From: Nothopassalora personata
Taxonomy: Eukaryota > Ascomycota > Dothideomycetes > Mycosphaerellales > Mycosphaerellaceae
NCBI GenBank assembly: GCA_033816765.1
Contig: CM066293.1
Location: 3,658,001 to 3,722,000 of the forward strand
Direction of reading: 5' to 3'
Length of the DNA: 64,000 bases
The notes under the pieces are model-generated. The model worked only from the letters and a program-made list of their open reading frames with translations, searched no databases and was not told where the DNA came from. A program made the position numbers and the translations under genes. The stretch's first letter is position 1; each line of letters opens with the position of its first letter. This document shows positions 41,890-53,515 of this stretch, piece after piece.

Positions 41890-44800
41890 ACAGAGGTAAT
41901 GTTGTAAATAATATTAGGAGTGTTGTGTGTGCTTCGAAGGGAAGTTCTGGCCTTGGGAAATAGGCCTCAAGATTGAATTATACGATTCAACGATAGATGG
42001 AGAGTTTGCGAGCCAGTACACTTGAGTCTGGCTTTGGACACGCCCAGCCATCCTCGCCGTCTTCATATTAGCTACCAAAATACATGGTGCGGGAATTCTC
42101 TCAGAAGCGGTCGTGGTAGAAGCAGTCATAGGAGAAACCTTTCCGTAGAAAAGGGTCGGTAGAACGTTTCATGAAGGAAGACTTTGTGCCTTGGACTTTG
42201 TAGTCGGGCCTTTGTTGTGGAGCCCTTGTTGCAGGGCCTTTGTTTATACTCTATCCTTTGACACAAGAATGCTCATATAGGGAGCTTGGTAGTATAGGCC
42301 TCGGATAAGAACTATCTTCTCCTGACCGATGCAGTGCAGTATGAAAGAAACAACGAGGGCAAGCTTGGCTTCGAGGAGACATTCGTGAAGGGACAGCAAG
42401 CCACAGCATCGAACCTAAGACCTCCGTGGGACGTAGCTACACTCATCAATACGTCGCGAATCCGTCTGTGGACCCGCCGTCCATTCCCTACTGACCTGAC
42501 CTGGACAATCCCAACCGCCTGAAAGTGTTCCATTCCCGTTGACGACCGAAAGCACGACGAACCCCAGTAAGCTGAATGAAAGGAAGGTCGGGTAGCCATG
42601 CCCTGCCGTCGGGACATAAAACCTCACAGAGCATAGAGCCTCCTCACTGCCGAAAGTGTAGAGATACTTCAAACTAGTACACCGAAACTCTTTCTCCCAG
42701 TGGACTGTTCAAGCCAATCAGTGACCATAGAAGACCTATCGGCATAGATGTCTTTAGCTCGATACATAGGAGGCTCGAATGTGCGACTTTACTCATCGAG
42801 ATTATCGCTCTGCTACTGTGTTTGCTTTGAGGTTCAGGTTGGTGCCGTATACTGGCCAGGTCAGGTGGCTCGCCACTCATGATAAACATGCGAGAGATAC
42901 GAACCATGGACCATGGAACAGTAGCTCATATTGACGATGGATGGGATTCAAGTCGTCAATGTAGCTCCCCTGATATCTTGTCCAGTAGTAAGCCTTGGAA
43001 GGAAAAGATGCCCTACCGCCAGCTTCTGTTTGACACCCTTGTAATGGACTAGCACGGCTCGGAAGCAGCCTTGCTTGGAAGCCATAGAGGCTTCATAGTA
43101 CTTTGTACAGTAAGCAAGAGGTCCTCGAACAGGTCCACCACGCTTACGCGCGACTCGAGCAATATGTTACCGCTCTTGCCCTTGACACGGTAATGAAGGG
43201 TTGTTACAGTAAGGTGCATGGCCTCACTGGCTGGGCATGCCGTGCTCGGTGTTCATAGTCGAAAAAGGCGATGCTGCATTGCTTTCGGAACTTCCAGTGC
43301 TAGGAGCCTTATCATGTGAAGAGGGTGGTTGGAAGGTCTTGGATAGGCGCTCAGCTTTGTCGGCGGGAATTACGGTATGGCCGTATTTGCTTCTGCAAAC
43401 AAGGTTCGGACTGTAGCTGCGCTTCCGAAGGTGCTCCAGTCTTGCTGGTCTTTCGACTCCCTAACATCTCGTATCGTTGTTTGCGTCCACTCCCGTAGCC
43501 TCTTCTTCTCAGGAGCTGCCCGTCCCAACATGAGCGAGCTAACAACGTGTCCGATCAATCACGCTCTAGAAATTCACTCTCAGACCTACCAGGCAAAGAA
43601 GACACCAGAGTTTTGAAAAAGGAAAAGACCGTATAAGTGAAGGACACTCCTGGTACAAAGAACCTTGGTCGAAGTATCGTCTTTGTGGTCGTCATTTATC
43701 TGAGACCACTTCGATATCTATACTCACACGCAAAAGAATCGTTCCAGTCCGTAAAGTAAAGTTTCCCAGCGTCGTTTTGGCGTAGAAAGATGACGGTGGT
43801 CAAAAACTTTCTCGAACAAGACCTTTCCAGGACCTATAATCATAGCCAAGAAGTTCGTTCCAGTCTGCATCATCTTACATGGCAGCGAACTACAGAGACA
43901 AACTGCCGATAGTTTTCAATGTTGTAATCGATACCGGACCCAACAACGATGCCGTCTGGTGAACTGCAAGACTAGCAAGCCGAGCGATAAGCTGTAGGCA
44001 GTGCGTGTTCTTGGATGCTGACTTTGAGGAATGCTGCCCAAGGAATGGCACCGTGCGCAGTCGTAGTACTATCGCGAGACCGTATCTGTAGCCTTCAGGA
44101 TTACCCTGCCGCCGCATCCCAACGTGATCTGCATCATCCATGTCAGCATCAAGATCAACATTGTATGGTCATTGTGCATTGTAAAGCTCTTTGATACGCA
44201 CGATCAGCATCAGTCGCAGCAGTAACTTCCCAGCTGCTCGAACGCCTAGACTTGAGACGGTACATTCTTCCAATCTCCGGCCGGATGAAAGCGGTGTACA
44301 ACACATGTATCAATACCGACAGCGAATTGCTCTCTTACCGATGCGCCTACCCATCTCCGTCGTATCCTGGACACGACCGGGAAGGATTTTCGAGTAAAGG
44401 AAACTGTAAAGTACCAACTTGTCGCGAGAATGAATTCTGGAGAACCCGATTCCTTGTTCTACGACCAAGGTCGCGAGCTTCCTCGAGCAATGTCATGTCT
44501 ATGCAGTGTTGTCAATAAGGCCACATACCTGATCTTACATTATAGCGCAGCTGCGCCGTTCACTGGGCGCTCCCCGTTTCGCGGCTATATCACTTGCTTT
44601 GGCAGCACTTGATTCAGGCAGGTATTTGTAGATAGATTTCCTCGCCGACGATCTATGCGTTGGCGCCGACTGCATCATCTTAACCTTAGGACACGTACTC
44701 CTGAATGCCCGTATGTCCATAGAATGAGGAAAGGGCGGCGTATCCTGCTGTCGTTTTCTCGGGATCGTGATCGTAGGCGTAAAGTAACTAACAGTTCGAA

Positions 44801-45160
44801 GGCTGTGGTCACTATAGCGGAGTCTGTCCTGCGTACGCCGAAATCGAGTATACATATCTATCGTGGGTCAGGAACGAGCCGCTCGCTCCTGTGTCTTGGG
44901 CTTCGGTCTCGCAATACATAGTGCCTCGAGCGTGTAGCCACGACATCGCGTAGGAGAGCTCAAGGAGCACAGCACGGATGGAGATCTGTAGCGTGTTTCG
45001 TATGTATAGACCGAGGCCTATACAGTAGGTGCCATAACAGAGCTGGTCTTCAAAACATCATTCGAAGCACGATCGTCGAGTTGGAACAGTAATTAGCTCG
45101 GATAAGGAATGTGTCGTGCAGGTAGGTAGTGTTACCTGGTGGTCGAGAATATATATCCTC
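41890..45160. other. Stretch with no firm gene
   Basis: Only short frames. Minus 42415-42672 contains a hydrophobic run (YPTFLSFSLLGFVVLSVVNG) and minus 44535-44855 ends in CAIM, a CaaX-like tetrapeptide, but neither has further support. Confidence 0.35.
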
Positions 45161-45169
45161 CACTTGGAA

Positions 45170-45260
45170 ACGGTTGTGACTTCCATCTCGGAACTCGGGA
45201 ATAGCTGTCTATCCCCCAATTCGAAAGCCGGGTGTCTATACTCTACTTCACAAGTCCCGT
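45170..45260. repeat. Minisatellite of the 33-bp family, about 2.5 units
   Basis: Units of the type CGGGAATAGCTGTCTATCCCC followed by a TTCGAAAGC-like end. The same family, in clearer form, is at 57165-57290 and in inverted orientation at 55180-55340. Confidence 0.65.
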
Positions 45261-45337
45261 GGGGAATACCATCGCAATGAACAGGGAATCGTATTTGTCT
45301 TGTCAGGTCAGTGTGCTCACCAAAAACTATCCTCGTC

Positions 45338-45643
45338 ATGTCCAAAGTCAACATTCACCACCCGCCTGCTTCCCATCCCCAGCGACAGCAGGCTTGCAAC
45401 ACGCTGCCGCGTCTCAGGCAGTGCCGGCGGGTAGCGACTGCGATGAGCAGCAGCACGCGCCCAGAGGCCTCGTCTAACAAGTCCACGTCACGCTCATCCA
45501 ACACTCAAAATCGATACGTCCAAGACGTGCCATGCCAGAAGTTGGACCGACAGCTTAGCGCCTATTTCGATCACCTGCTCTCGATTCAGCTATTCCCAGA
45601 CCCAACGACTGTGCGTACGATTTCCGACGCCTACGCAAAGTAA
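45338..45643 (+). CDS. Hypothetical Ser/Thr-rich frame (101 aa), possibly a 5' exon
   Basis: ATG 45338 (MSKVNIHHPPASHPQRQQAC) to TAA 45643. The N-terminal two thirds are Ser/Arg/Gln-rich, and the last third (KLDRQLSAYFDHLLSIQLFP, DPTTVRTISDAYAK) is amphipathic and protein-like. The stop lies at the edge of a tandem array. It may be a short gene, a first exon or a truncated remnant. No homology is recognised. Confidence 0.3.
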   Translation: MSKVNIHHPPASHPQRQQACNTLPRLRQCRRVATAMSSSTRPEASSNKSTSRSSNTQNRYVQDVPCQKLDRQLSAYFDHLLSIQLFPDPTTVRTISDAYAK

Positions 45644-45644
45644 T

Positions 45645-45775
45645 TCAGAAGAGGTAGGATGGATACCGGCCTTGGAGGCGCAAAGAAGTTCAGAAGAGGT
45701 GGGATTTCCGGGGCTGGCGGCGCGCAAAGAGGGCAGAAGAGGTGGAATTACCAGGGCTGGCGGCGCAAAGAGAGC
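45645..45775. repeat. ~41-bp tandem repeat, three diverged units
   Basis: Units share TTCAGAAGAGGTGGGATT, a short CCGGGGCTGG core and GGCGCAAAGA; units two and three are the clearest. It adjoins the stop of the frame at 45338-45643. Confidence 0.8.
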
Positions 45776-46691
45776 AGGACAGCAGGCAGGCAAGTTGACA
45801 CTGGATCGAGAGCTTGTATGCCTCGGTTGCATTACGCAACGTGACGCGAAACAAGATTCGCTTGCTTATAGGATATCCTATCAATGAAATGAGAACGATC
45901 CACCCTCGCTCGCTCGTACGACTTCCGATGCTGTATACACCTCCATCTTATATTTTGAGCTCTCCCTTTTTCTCTCTCGGCCTGCCTCTCTCGCTCTGGG
46001 TCCAGAGATGGAGACTCTCACTTGTACTCAATGCTTTCTTCCTGACAGTTTGAAATATCCAAACACTATCCTCCCTACTTCTATTCAAGTGATTTTTCTT
46101 TCTTCGCCCACTCACCCTCTCACCTACTGCAGATTGTGGGAAATGTAGCGTTGCGTTGCGTTGCGACGATTTTACTTGCTTCGAGACGAATGCGGTGAGA
46201 AATGTTTTTGCCTGCTTGCCGCTTGTCGCCTGCTGCTTGCTGCTTGCTTCACGGGTGATGATGGGATGAGGAGAAGCCCTGGAGAAAGTGAAGAGCGGGG
46301 ACGGTAATTGAGTGAGACCTCGGTAACTGTGGCATCCTGAAGGTGAAGGCTGGTGTTGGTACGGCAATTTCTGTATGAGCGATCTCTTCACTAAAGCATA
46401 TCACGACTCAGACAGCCAAGTAAGCGCAGCGAGTGATTGAGCAGATGGATGTCCTAATATTGTACAAAGATCGCCTGCCGTTCCCAAGCCCTTTTTTGTA
46501 TGGTTTCAATGGACGACCCAGGTCCCTTTGACTTATGCCGTGCTGTCATTCATCATCAATCGCCAAAGCTGTACTGTGCGCGCCTTTTTTTGCTTTGTCT
46601 GATTGCATGCTTCTTCTTTCCATACCTCCACCACAACCACCACCACTTAGTGAATCCTCAGCTCTCCTTCATTGCCACGGATTCATGACCA

Positions 46692-47707
46692 CTACCCGTC
46701 CAGATCGCCACCACCCAGCACACTCTTCTTCCTGCCCTTGCCCTTCTTCCTCGCCGGCTGCGCCATGCCGATGGCTACGCCCGCGTGATCCAACGTCGTG
46801 CTCGGCCCATACATGGCCGCATGGCCGCGCGGCGTCGGCGGAGGTCCGACGAACAGCGCGTCGTCATCTGAGGCGTCCTCTTGGAAGGGCGGGAGATGGC
46901 GGACGGGCATGGCGCGGCGGACGGGCTGTGGATGGTGTGGACTCGGGGAGAAAGCCGGTTGCGCTGGGTGGTAGGTGTAGGGTTGAGAGAGCGCTGGGGG
47001 AGGTGTGGCGTGGTGAGGGTTGAAGGGGTTGTAGAAGTGGGAGGGGGGTGGTGGTGGGCCGGGTGGGCCGGGTGGTGGTGGGAGAGTGAATGATGGTGTC
47101 ACATCATGCTGCCGGGCCGGGGGCGGAGGAAGTGGATGTGAGTGATGAGCTGGTGGACGCTGCTGTGTTGTGAACAAAGGCGTTGGCGTTGATGTTGGCT
47201 GTGCGGCGGCTTGCGGATTCGCGAAAGCAGCAGTCGCGTTGCCGAGGCCGTGGAGGTAGTGCGAAAAGTCGAGCTCCATCTCATCTTCCCACTGCAGCTG
47301 CAAGTAGACGTCTTCCTTGCCCGGCGTGTCGCTCGTTGGAGGATCGCCACGCGATTGCTGGACACATATCTCCCCGTCAGCCGGATGATCTGAGGTGAAG
47401 ACATGAGCGACTACGACTCGCGGCTGACCTCAATCTTCGTCTCCCATTTGATGTGCACCTGCAAGCCTTGGAACTTGACCGCCGCACGCTGCTCACGCTG
47501 CTGCATCTCCCACGACGGCGGATGCTGATATGTGATACGATGCTGCACACGGCGACTCTGCACCTCGTTCCACCCGCTGCCCGTGCTGCTGGTGGTCGTC
47601 GAGTGCGGAACGGGCGTGCAGTCGGTCTCGACGGTGCGCTTGTGGTGCACGCTCTTGTCGGCGCCCGTGTACCACTCGTTGGTGCTGGAACTGGGCCGCG
47701 TGGCCAT
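46692..47707 (-). CDS. Proline-rich hypothetical protein, two exons (314 aa)
   Basis: ATG at 47707 (MATRPSSSTNEWYTGADKSV). Exon 1 47707-47429 ends in LQVHIKWETKIE. Intron 47428-47358 (GTCAGC to CCAG, 71 nt, CTGAC branch) returns in phase 0 to exon 2 (QSRGDPPTSDTPGKEDVYLQ) and a stop at 46692. Residues about 60-140 form the only ordered part (VQHRITYQHPPSWEMQQREQ, VYLQLQWEDEMELDFSHYLH). The next ~150 are Pro/His/Thr-rich with PPPPGPPGPPPPP, then an acidic patch (FQEDASDDDALFV) and a basic end (ARKKGKGRKKSVLGG) that could be a nuclear signal. Divergent from the gene at 48005. No family recognised; antisense frames here are shadows. Confidence 0.75.
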
Positions 47708-48004
47708 GTCGTAGGCTGATCGTGGGTGGGGAGGGAGGAAGACGAAGAAGAAGCACACGAAGAAACTGAATAAGAGATGGTCTGCTGATGACGATCAGAT
47801 ATACCGCTCGGAGGAGAGGCAACGAGAGAGTTGAGAGACATCCTGAAGCATCCCGCCTGCGAGGACAAAGCATGGCTACCTGCATCATGGCACGAAGGCC
47901 GCCGCCGCCAAGCCTGGAATCGCCGACCATCATCATCATCATCATTATTATCATCATCTATATGTCGCGGCGGAATAGCACGGGTTATCTGGATACAACA
48001 CAAC
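47708..48004. promoter_or_regulatory. Bidirectional promoter region with a CAT/ATT microsatellite
   Basis: 297 bp between two divergent starts. A trinucleotide run (CATCATCATCATCATTATTA then TCATCATC) lies at 47929-47957. No consensus TATA box is obvious on either strand. Confidence 0.5.
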
Positions 48005-49759
48005 ATGCCCCGATTCCGCACCCGCACCCGCACCAATCTTGACTTCTCATCTACGGTCAAGACAATGGTCTTGCGCGCAGCAGTATCGAACGTCTTCTCT
48101 TCCAAGAACCTCCCCTCGGTGCCCGTGCTGCTGCATCTTCTCTTCGCCATCTGGCCGGACACCCTTCATCACACTCTCAACCTCGCCAGACTTCACCTTG
48201 AAAGCCTGCTGGACTATATCATCGCCAACATCACCTACACCGAAACAGCCGGTCTAGTGATGGAGCTTTGGGTTGGGAAGCTAGGCCGGAAGAACATCTA
48301 CAGGATCAATATATCAATAGCCCTCTTCACTATCGTGGAGATCCCGGGCAGCTCCTACTCTCACATCTTGGCCGCAGCAGCTGCGGAGCATGCGCGCTTG
48401 GGGTACCATTTTGTGCACGCTGAACAACGGTCGGTGATGGGGAGGCGGGAGCTGATTGCCTGGGTCATAGAGGAGCTAAGAAGGGGGGTTGCGAGCTCAG
48501 CAGCGTTGAAGAATGCAGCGCAGGAGGGACTGGGAAGCTGGCAGTCGATGGTAATGGGCTGTATGCCGTTGAGTCAGCACCTCACACTCACACAGTAGCA
48601 GGCGTATCTTATGCGAACGATGGCAAATCCCGTAAACGAACCAACCCGTGGCGCAGCATTAGCACACTCAGAAGAAGACCGACATGGGCTGCAACAGCGA
48701 GAACCACCATTCATCCCGGGCTTGCTGAATACTACCCTTCCATATCTGCGCTCGCAGTCACCGCCAGTCTCGAAACCCTCCATACTTGGCCAACGACATC
48801 GAGACACATCATCAAATGAAACGACCCCTACGTTCTCTGAACCAGGCTTATCGACTCCAAGCAATCGGAACCGCCCTCGTTTGCTAGGATCACGTCCTCC
48901 AAGATCTTTCGCAGTTGGAAACCTTCCACAATCGCCGCTTCAGCATATACAGCACAATATGTTCTCACACCCAAGCGGCCGGACGTCAAGCCATCAAGAC
49001 AGTCCTTGCCGGCACATACTACACGGCTCGAGATCCTCTACGTCCGGCGATGGGACATGCCATCATAGCTTCATCTCACCAAGCCAAACGCTATACCGAC
49101 AAACAATTCCAAGCTTCTCCAACCCAGGTTACTCAACCTCAGCTCACCAGAGTAGCCCTCCTCACTCACAAGCGCCGCAAGCCGCGCAACAGGACCTGGA
49201 CGACATGTTGTCCCTTCCCCACTCCTCGACCTCCCCCTATCAAGTTAGTCCTTCTTTACAATCATGGCAGGCCCCAATGTCAACCATCCTCGTCGCAACT
49301 CTTCACTCGGTTCCTCAACAACAACGACCAGCCCACCGCACGCTCGATCCACGTGAGAATATTAGTCCAACAGCGTCTCACGGCACTACCTTCTCTCGCG
49401 ATCTCAACCTCCTCCGACCCTGGTCTACTCCATCCACTCTGACGAACCGCTCATTCTCTATCCCGTCCCTTGTCTCATCCGGATATGAGCTTCACAGCCA
49501 AGAACAGCAGGGCCAACAATCCCAAGAAGCTGCCGCTGCCGCTGCCACGGCTCCAGAGCTCGCCACTCAGCGCGAGGCATATCTGCTGATTTTGAGGCAC
49601 TTCAATGGTTTATTGAAAACAGCGGAGAGAGTGGGAAAGCCGTTCCCAGAGTCGTTCTTCGGCTTCTTAGAGTGGAATGCTGGTGGATTGGAATTTGTGC
49701 TTGATGATGGAAGGGCGCGCAGGGACTATTGCGTTTGGCTTGAAAGGTTGGGTCTGTGA
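48005..49759 (+). CDS. Hypothetical protein, probably two exons (about 568 aa)
   Basis: ATG 48005 (MPRFRTRTRTNLDFSSTVKT). The first frame stops at 48598, and a second 382-codon frame starts at 48611. A likely intron from GTAATG at 48551 to TAG at 48598 (48 nt) or CAG at 48601 joins them in phase 0 (SWQSM to QAYLMRTMANP). Exon 1 encodes a helical domain (VPVLLHLLFAIWPDTLHHTL, LNLARLHLESLLDYIIANIT, RRELIAWVIEELRRGVASSA). Exon 2 is a long Ser/Pro/Gln-rich disordered region ending in a compact helical segment (EAYLLILRHFNGLLKTAERV, LDDGRARRDYCVWLERLGL). Alternatively these are two genes 12 nt apart, which is unusual in fungi. Function unknown. Confidence 0.65.
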
Positions 49760-49957
49760 CTGGGCGTGAAGACGCCGCTGAGGTAAGAAGGGGTGATGAG
49801 CAAGAGGATGGGATAGGGATAAGATAATCAGAATGGACGCTGACTAGGATAAGTATGCTGCCGCAGAGCGACATTCATTCATGAATCAGGGACAGCATCA
49901 ACTCATTCCTCACGATCCACGTGCCGCATTCCAAGCGGCGCCACGAAACCTTGTATG

Positions 49958-50285
49958 CTTGCAACACTTCGAGCAGGATCAGAACTGGCACTCACCAACC
50001 GGAGATCTTGCAAGATTTCGAGCAGAGTCAGAACCGCCACTCACCGACCAGGAATGTTGCAACATTTGGGACATTTTGAGCAGGAACAATACACACTCAG
50101 AATCCTGCAACAATTCGAGCAGAATCGTCACTTGCCGACCTGGAATCTTGCAGCATTTCGAGCAGAATCACTTCGAGCAGAATCACTTCAATCAGAATCG
50201 ACAGCGACCAGGAAACTTGCAATTCAAGCAGAATTAACACCGAGCAGCAATCTTGCAACATTTCGGGCAGAATCAACAGTCTTCA
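49958..50285. repeat. Degenerate ~40-50-bp tandem repeat, about seven units
   Basis: Units contain CTTGCAACATTTCGAGCAGA followed by ATCA, CACTCACCGACCAGGAAT. Spacing varies from about 35 to 70 bp, and one unit has short internal duplications of CGAGCAGAATCACTT. Frames crossing it give LQHFEQNHF-type peptides. A further isolated copy lies at 53448-53515. Confidence 0.8.
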
Positions 50286-50835
50286 AAATGGTAGCTCCCG
50301 TTGCCGATCGTTGAATCAGAATTCCAACAACCAGCCGTCACTATACGGACCAGAATCACCATGTCTCGACAGATCCGCGAGACCATCTTCAAGGCCCCAG
50401 CGGACGCAAGCTCGCAGGGCTCGCAAGAGCTAGTCGGCCACAGATTCGCCCAACCCTTCCAGTCACTAGGCCCACCTGGCGAGGTCCTCGGAATTCGGCG
50501 ACAGGCGGCAAGCTGAAGGACTTCCGCTGTAAAATGACCTGTTTACCCTGCGTCATCTGCACAGCATATCTGCCGCGCGCAATCCTTTGTTTACCTTCAG
50601 TCTGGTGTTGAGAGCAGGAGCGTAGCATCTTGCGGAAAGTGTGCATTGCGGATCGAACATAAGCAATTTGCAATGCACGCAACGCGCACCCGCTCAGCGA
50701 GTTACCCTACTCTCACAAACGTGCACAGTCAGCTCTTACTTACCTTTGAGGACGGCCACGGAAATCGGGCCTCTTATTATCCTGGGTCGAGCACGCATAC
50801 TTGGAGCCGCAGGAAACGAAAGCCCAACTGTCAAC

Positions 50836-51811
50836 ATGGCCGAGAGCGCTCATGAGGAGATCGAGGAGATCGCAAGATCCCCCAAGCATATTCACCTCCA
50901 TCTCCACGACCCGTCAAGGGCAAGTCTAGACTTGCGAGGTATGTCTCAGGCCTCAACCCGATGGCCTGTTCTTCACAGAGACCTCGAGCTCGCAGTCACC
51001 TCAGTGCATGGGTCATTTCCCTGCTCGAGAAGCCACAGCCCATCTGACGAAGTCTCAACCCGGGACACCAGCCAGACAGGGAAGCTGGGGAAGATCCGCG
51101 CTGGCGACAGGGTCGTTCTCGCCAAGAGTATCAAAGAGACAGGTCAAAAGATAGCCAAGCTTCGTGAAGAGAAGGATCGCGAGATTGCCGCCTGCAGAGC
51201 GCGACGCTCGTACACTCTGCCATGAACAGGAGAAGTCCAAGACCCTAGAGTCTGCTTACCTGCTCACCCACTCGCGTAAGGACAGCCGATTCGTTGAGGA
51301 AATAGCGGTGATCGACGCAGTGCCTGAACTTAGGGCAATACCGGCGGAGTTCAGAGAGAGCATGAACACTATAGTCGAAACGGTCAAGAACGTAGCAGAT
51401 GCTCGGTCCGATCGTCAATGTGATCGACGCAGCCAGCCAGGCCCAGCGACGAGCTACACGCGGCCGGTACTCGGAACATACGACCAGGTCGACCCAGCCA
51501 CAGCTGGATGCTGATCGTATACACCGCGACCAATGCCGCCGCCACAATCCTACCAGCCAGGACCAACCGACGTAGCTGGAATGCGGACCGGAGGACCCAG
51601 CCTCGGTGCACCACTGACCAACCCGACGAAGTTCATTGCCGGATCGGCAGGTCCAGCACGCACTCTGAAGTACACCAATGGTCCAGACTACGCGATCGAC
51701 GCAGCCTTGCCATATCAAGGCACCATGGTAAGCGCGAACCACTATACGGCAGCACGTCAGGAACACTTCAAGCCGGATTCTCGTAGGTTCTTCGACCCAT
51801 CTAGTACATAA
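50836..51811 (+). pseudogene. Frameshifted coiled-coil coding unit
   Basis: From ATG 50836 (MAESAHEEIEEIARSPKHIH) the frame is protein-like to about 51195 (SIKETGQKIAKLREEKDREI). One base must be skipped near 51196 to continue as AERDARTLCHEQEKSKTLES, FVEEIAVIDAVPELRAIPAE, MNTIVETVKNVADARSDRQ to TGA 51512-51514. The same frame goes on after that stop (PPPQSYQPGPTDVAGMRTGG, KYTNGPDYAIDAALPYQGTM) to TAA 51811. An intron ending CCAG near 51555 could remove the stop, but the first break has no splice signals, so a decayed gene is likelier. The layout (coiled coil, Pro-rich linker, C-terminal domain) recalls gag-like or structural proteins, without proof. Confidence 0.4.
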
Positions 51812-52033
51812 ATCACATTGCGACTTTCACTAACAAGCTGGAAGTGGCGCTGCAAACCGATCAGTACAGCGTAGAGACCCTGCGTCGAGGCATCCCTCAA
51901 TGCCCTAAATGCACTGCTACAGAATGGTTCGATCTGGCAAGACCGCGTAACAGCCGCACCCTGCTAATAGTGGATTCGGCATTAACATGTACCTCGCTTG
52001 AGCGCCTACATAATCGCTTCGAGATAAACATCA

Positions 52034-52125
52034 CTACTCGTGTTGCAAGCAATGATCCAATAGTCACGCCGAAGGCGCGGGCGTGATAAACCGAAGGTGG
52101 ATCATTGCCAATAGCAACACGAGTA
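52034..52125. repeat. Nested inverted repeat (~92 bp)
   Basis: CTACTCGTGTTGC and AATGATCC at 52034-52058 are mirrored by GGATCATT and GCAACACGAGTAG at 52099-52125. An inner pair TCACGCC / GGCGTGA lies between. Short unpaired insertions separate the arms. Confidence 0.85.
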
Positions 52126-52831
52126 GCGCTTTCAAGTTGCTCGGTCAAGAGGAGAACAGAGGCATCAATATCTATGGACGCCGACAGCCATCGGAATACG
52201 TTCTTGTTGTTAGTCGTCTGAGTGTTCAAGCAGGCTCACACCCCGAGCGCGCCATGTTTTGAATGTTACACAATTGCTGGAACAGCACCGAGCCGGCGCT
52301 CCGCATCCACGTGCCGCGTCCGACTGCCACTACGACGTTGCATGCATTTATCGAGGCCATGGAGGAAGTCTGCGCGCCATGAGAGGACATTTTCTAGCTC
52401 ACGCGAAACGGGCAACTTCTCAACAAGGCCATAGGTAGGCCACAACCAACTACTTAGCAGAACACGGTCAGCAACTCCATCCCCGGTCGGTGTGCCCGCA
52501 TAGCCTCGAGTTCGTACTCGAGAGCACGCGAGGCGGTGTTGTAGCAAACGAGGGGGGTCGTGGACGCGGCCCTCGAAGTTTTGGGACTTACATCAACTTA
52601 TGGTCACAGCAGAAGAACAAGGCAGGTCGAGGATCCCGAAATCCCTTCCAGAGCCAGAACGACGCCTTCGCAAACGTAAGAGATTTGACGGCCGCCAGTC
52701 GCTTCTAACTACGTGGTTGATGCTGAAAACGGAGATTCTCATAGCGGTGCATACTTCACCGGCGGCATGACTGAAGAGCAGGTTTGATATCATCACGAGT
52801 GCCACGGGGCAAATAGTGCCGACTAGAGTGG

Positions 52832-53343
52832 CGACGCATCTACGAATTCGCAAGAGCATGGCACAACCTCATCGACGCAGGATCCCACGACCACGCGAAC
52901 TTCCTACCAAACACAGACATCCATAGTTTGTATGATACATTATCTGCTACATATTACATCAACCATACTCCGAAAGCGCTTCCCTTCCTCAATGACCGGA
53001 GCAACGGAAGCAACTCCCAGAACGCCTCGAAGCAGGGTACCCAGAACAGCCAAGGACAGCCCGATGAATGTCGGATGTGTTATAAGATATTTGCATCGGG
53101 CGACCAGAGAGCAGAACACGTCGAGCTTCGTCATGCGCGAGACATCAATGGTCAGCGTGCTACGACTCCACTGACAGACGATGAGCCGAAAGCACGATGT
53201 TCATCCGAGATCCAATCTTCCACGAGCTCCGCCATGAGCTCATTGCTGCTCAGAAGGTCCGGCTTGAGGCCACGTCGATCGAGTCGTACGACATCCCTCC
53301 CAGAACATGCGAACTCATACGTGCTATAATGAAACCACCTTAA
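52832..53343 (+). pseudogene. Remnant of a C2H2 zinc-finger protein, 3' part
   Basis: An open frame after a TAG (possible intron acceptor) at 52831 reads CRLEWRRIYEFARAWHNLID, HDHANFLPNTDIHSLYDTLS, then a single finger ECRMCYKIFASGDQRAEHVE-LRH with C-x2-C-x12-H-x4-H spacing. The protein-like text then switches frame near 53190 and continues as FIRDPIFHELRHELIAAQKV, SIESYDIPPRTCELIRAIMK to TAA 53343. The switch implies a 1-base indel or an intron I cannot define. The finger suggests nucleic-acid binding. It may be the 3' end of the unit beginning at 50836, since both lie between two copies of the same repeat. Confidence 0.5.
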
Positions 53344-53447
53344 GAAACTACTAGCAGCCACGAGATTACACCCAGCCAGTCTTCATGTACTCGCAGTGGC
53401 GGAGGAGTGATTGACACTGTGGTCGACGCAGCCTGCCTGGCAGTACA

Positions 53448-53515
53448 AGCCGACCGGGAATCTTGTAACATTTCGAGTAGAATCATCACTCCCCGACCAG
53501 GAGTCTCGACCTGGG
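53448..53515. repeat. Isolated copy of the ~50-bp repeat
   Basis: GAATCTTGTAACATTTCGAG then TAGAATCATCACTCCCCGACC matches the unit of the array at 49958-50285, in the same orientation and about 3.3 kb downstream. Confidence 0.8.

Noticed and set aside
44535..44855. Minus frame ending in CAIM (CaaX-like)
   Set aside because: Four residues only; the rest has no GTPase or other prenylated-protein motif.
47377..48162. 261-codon minus-strand ORF
   Set aside because: Shadow of two well-supported divergent genes in other frames; rich in Ser/Arg from reversed codons.
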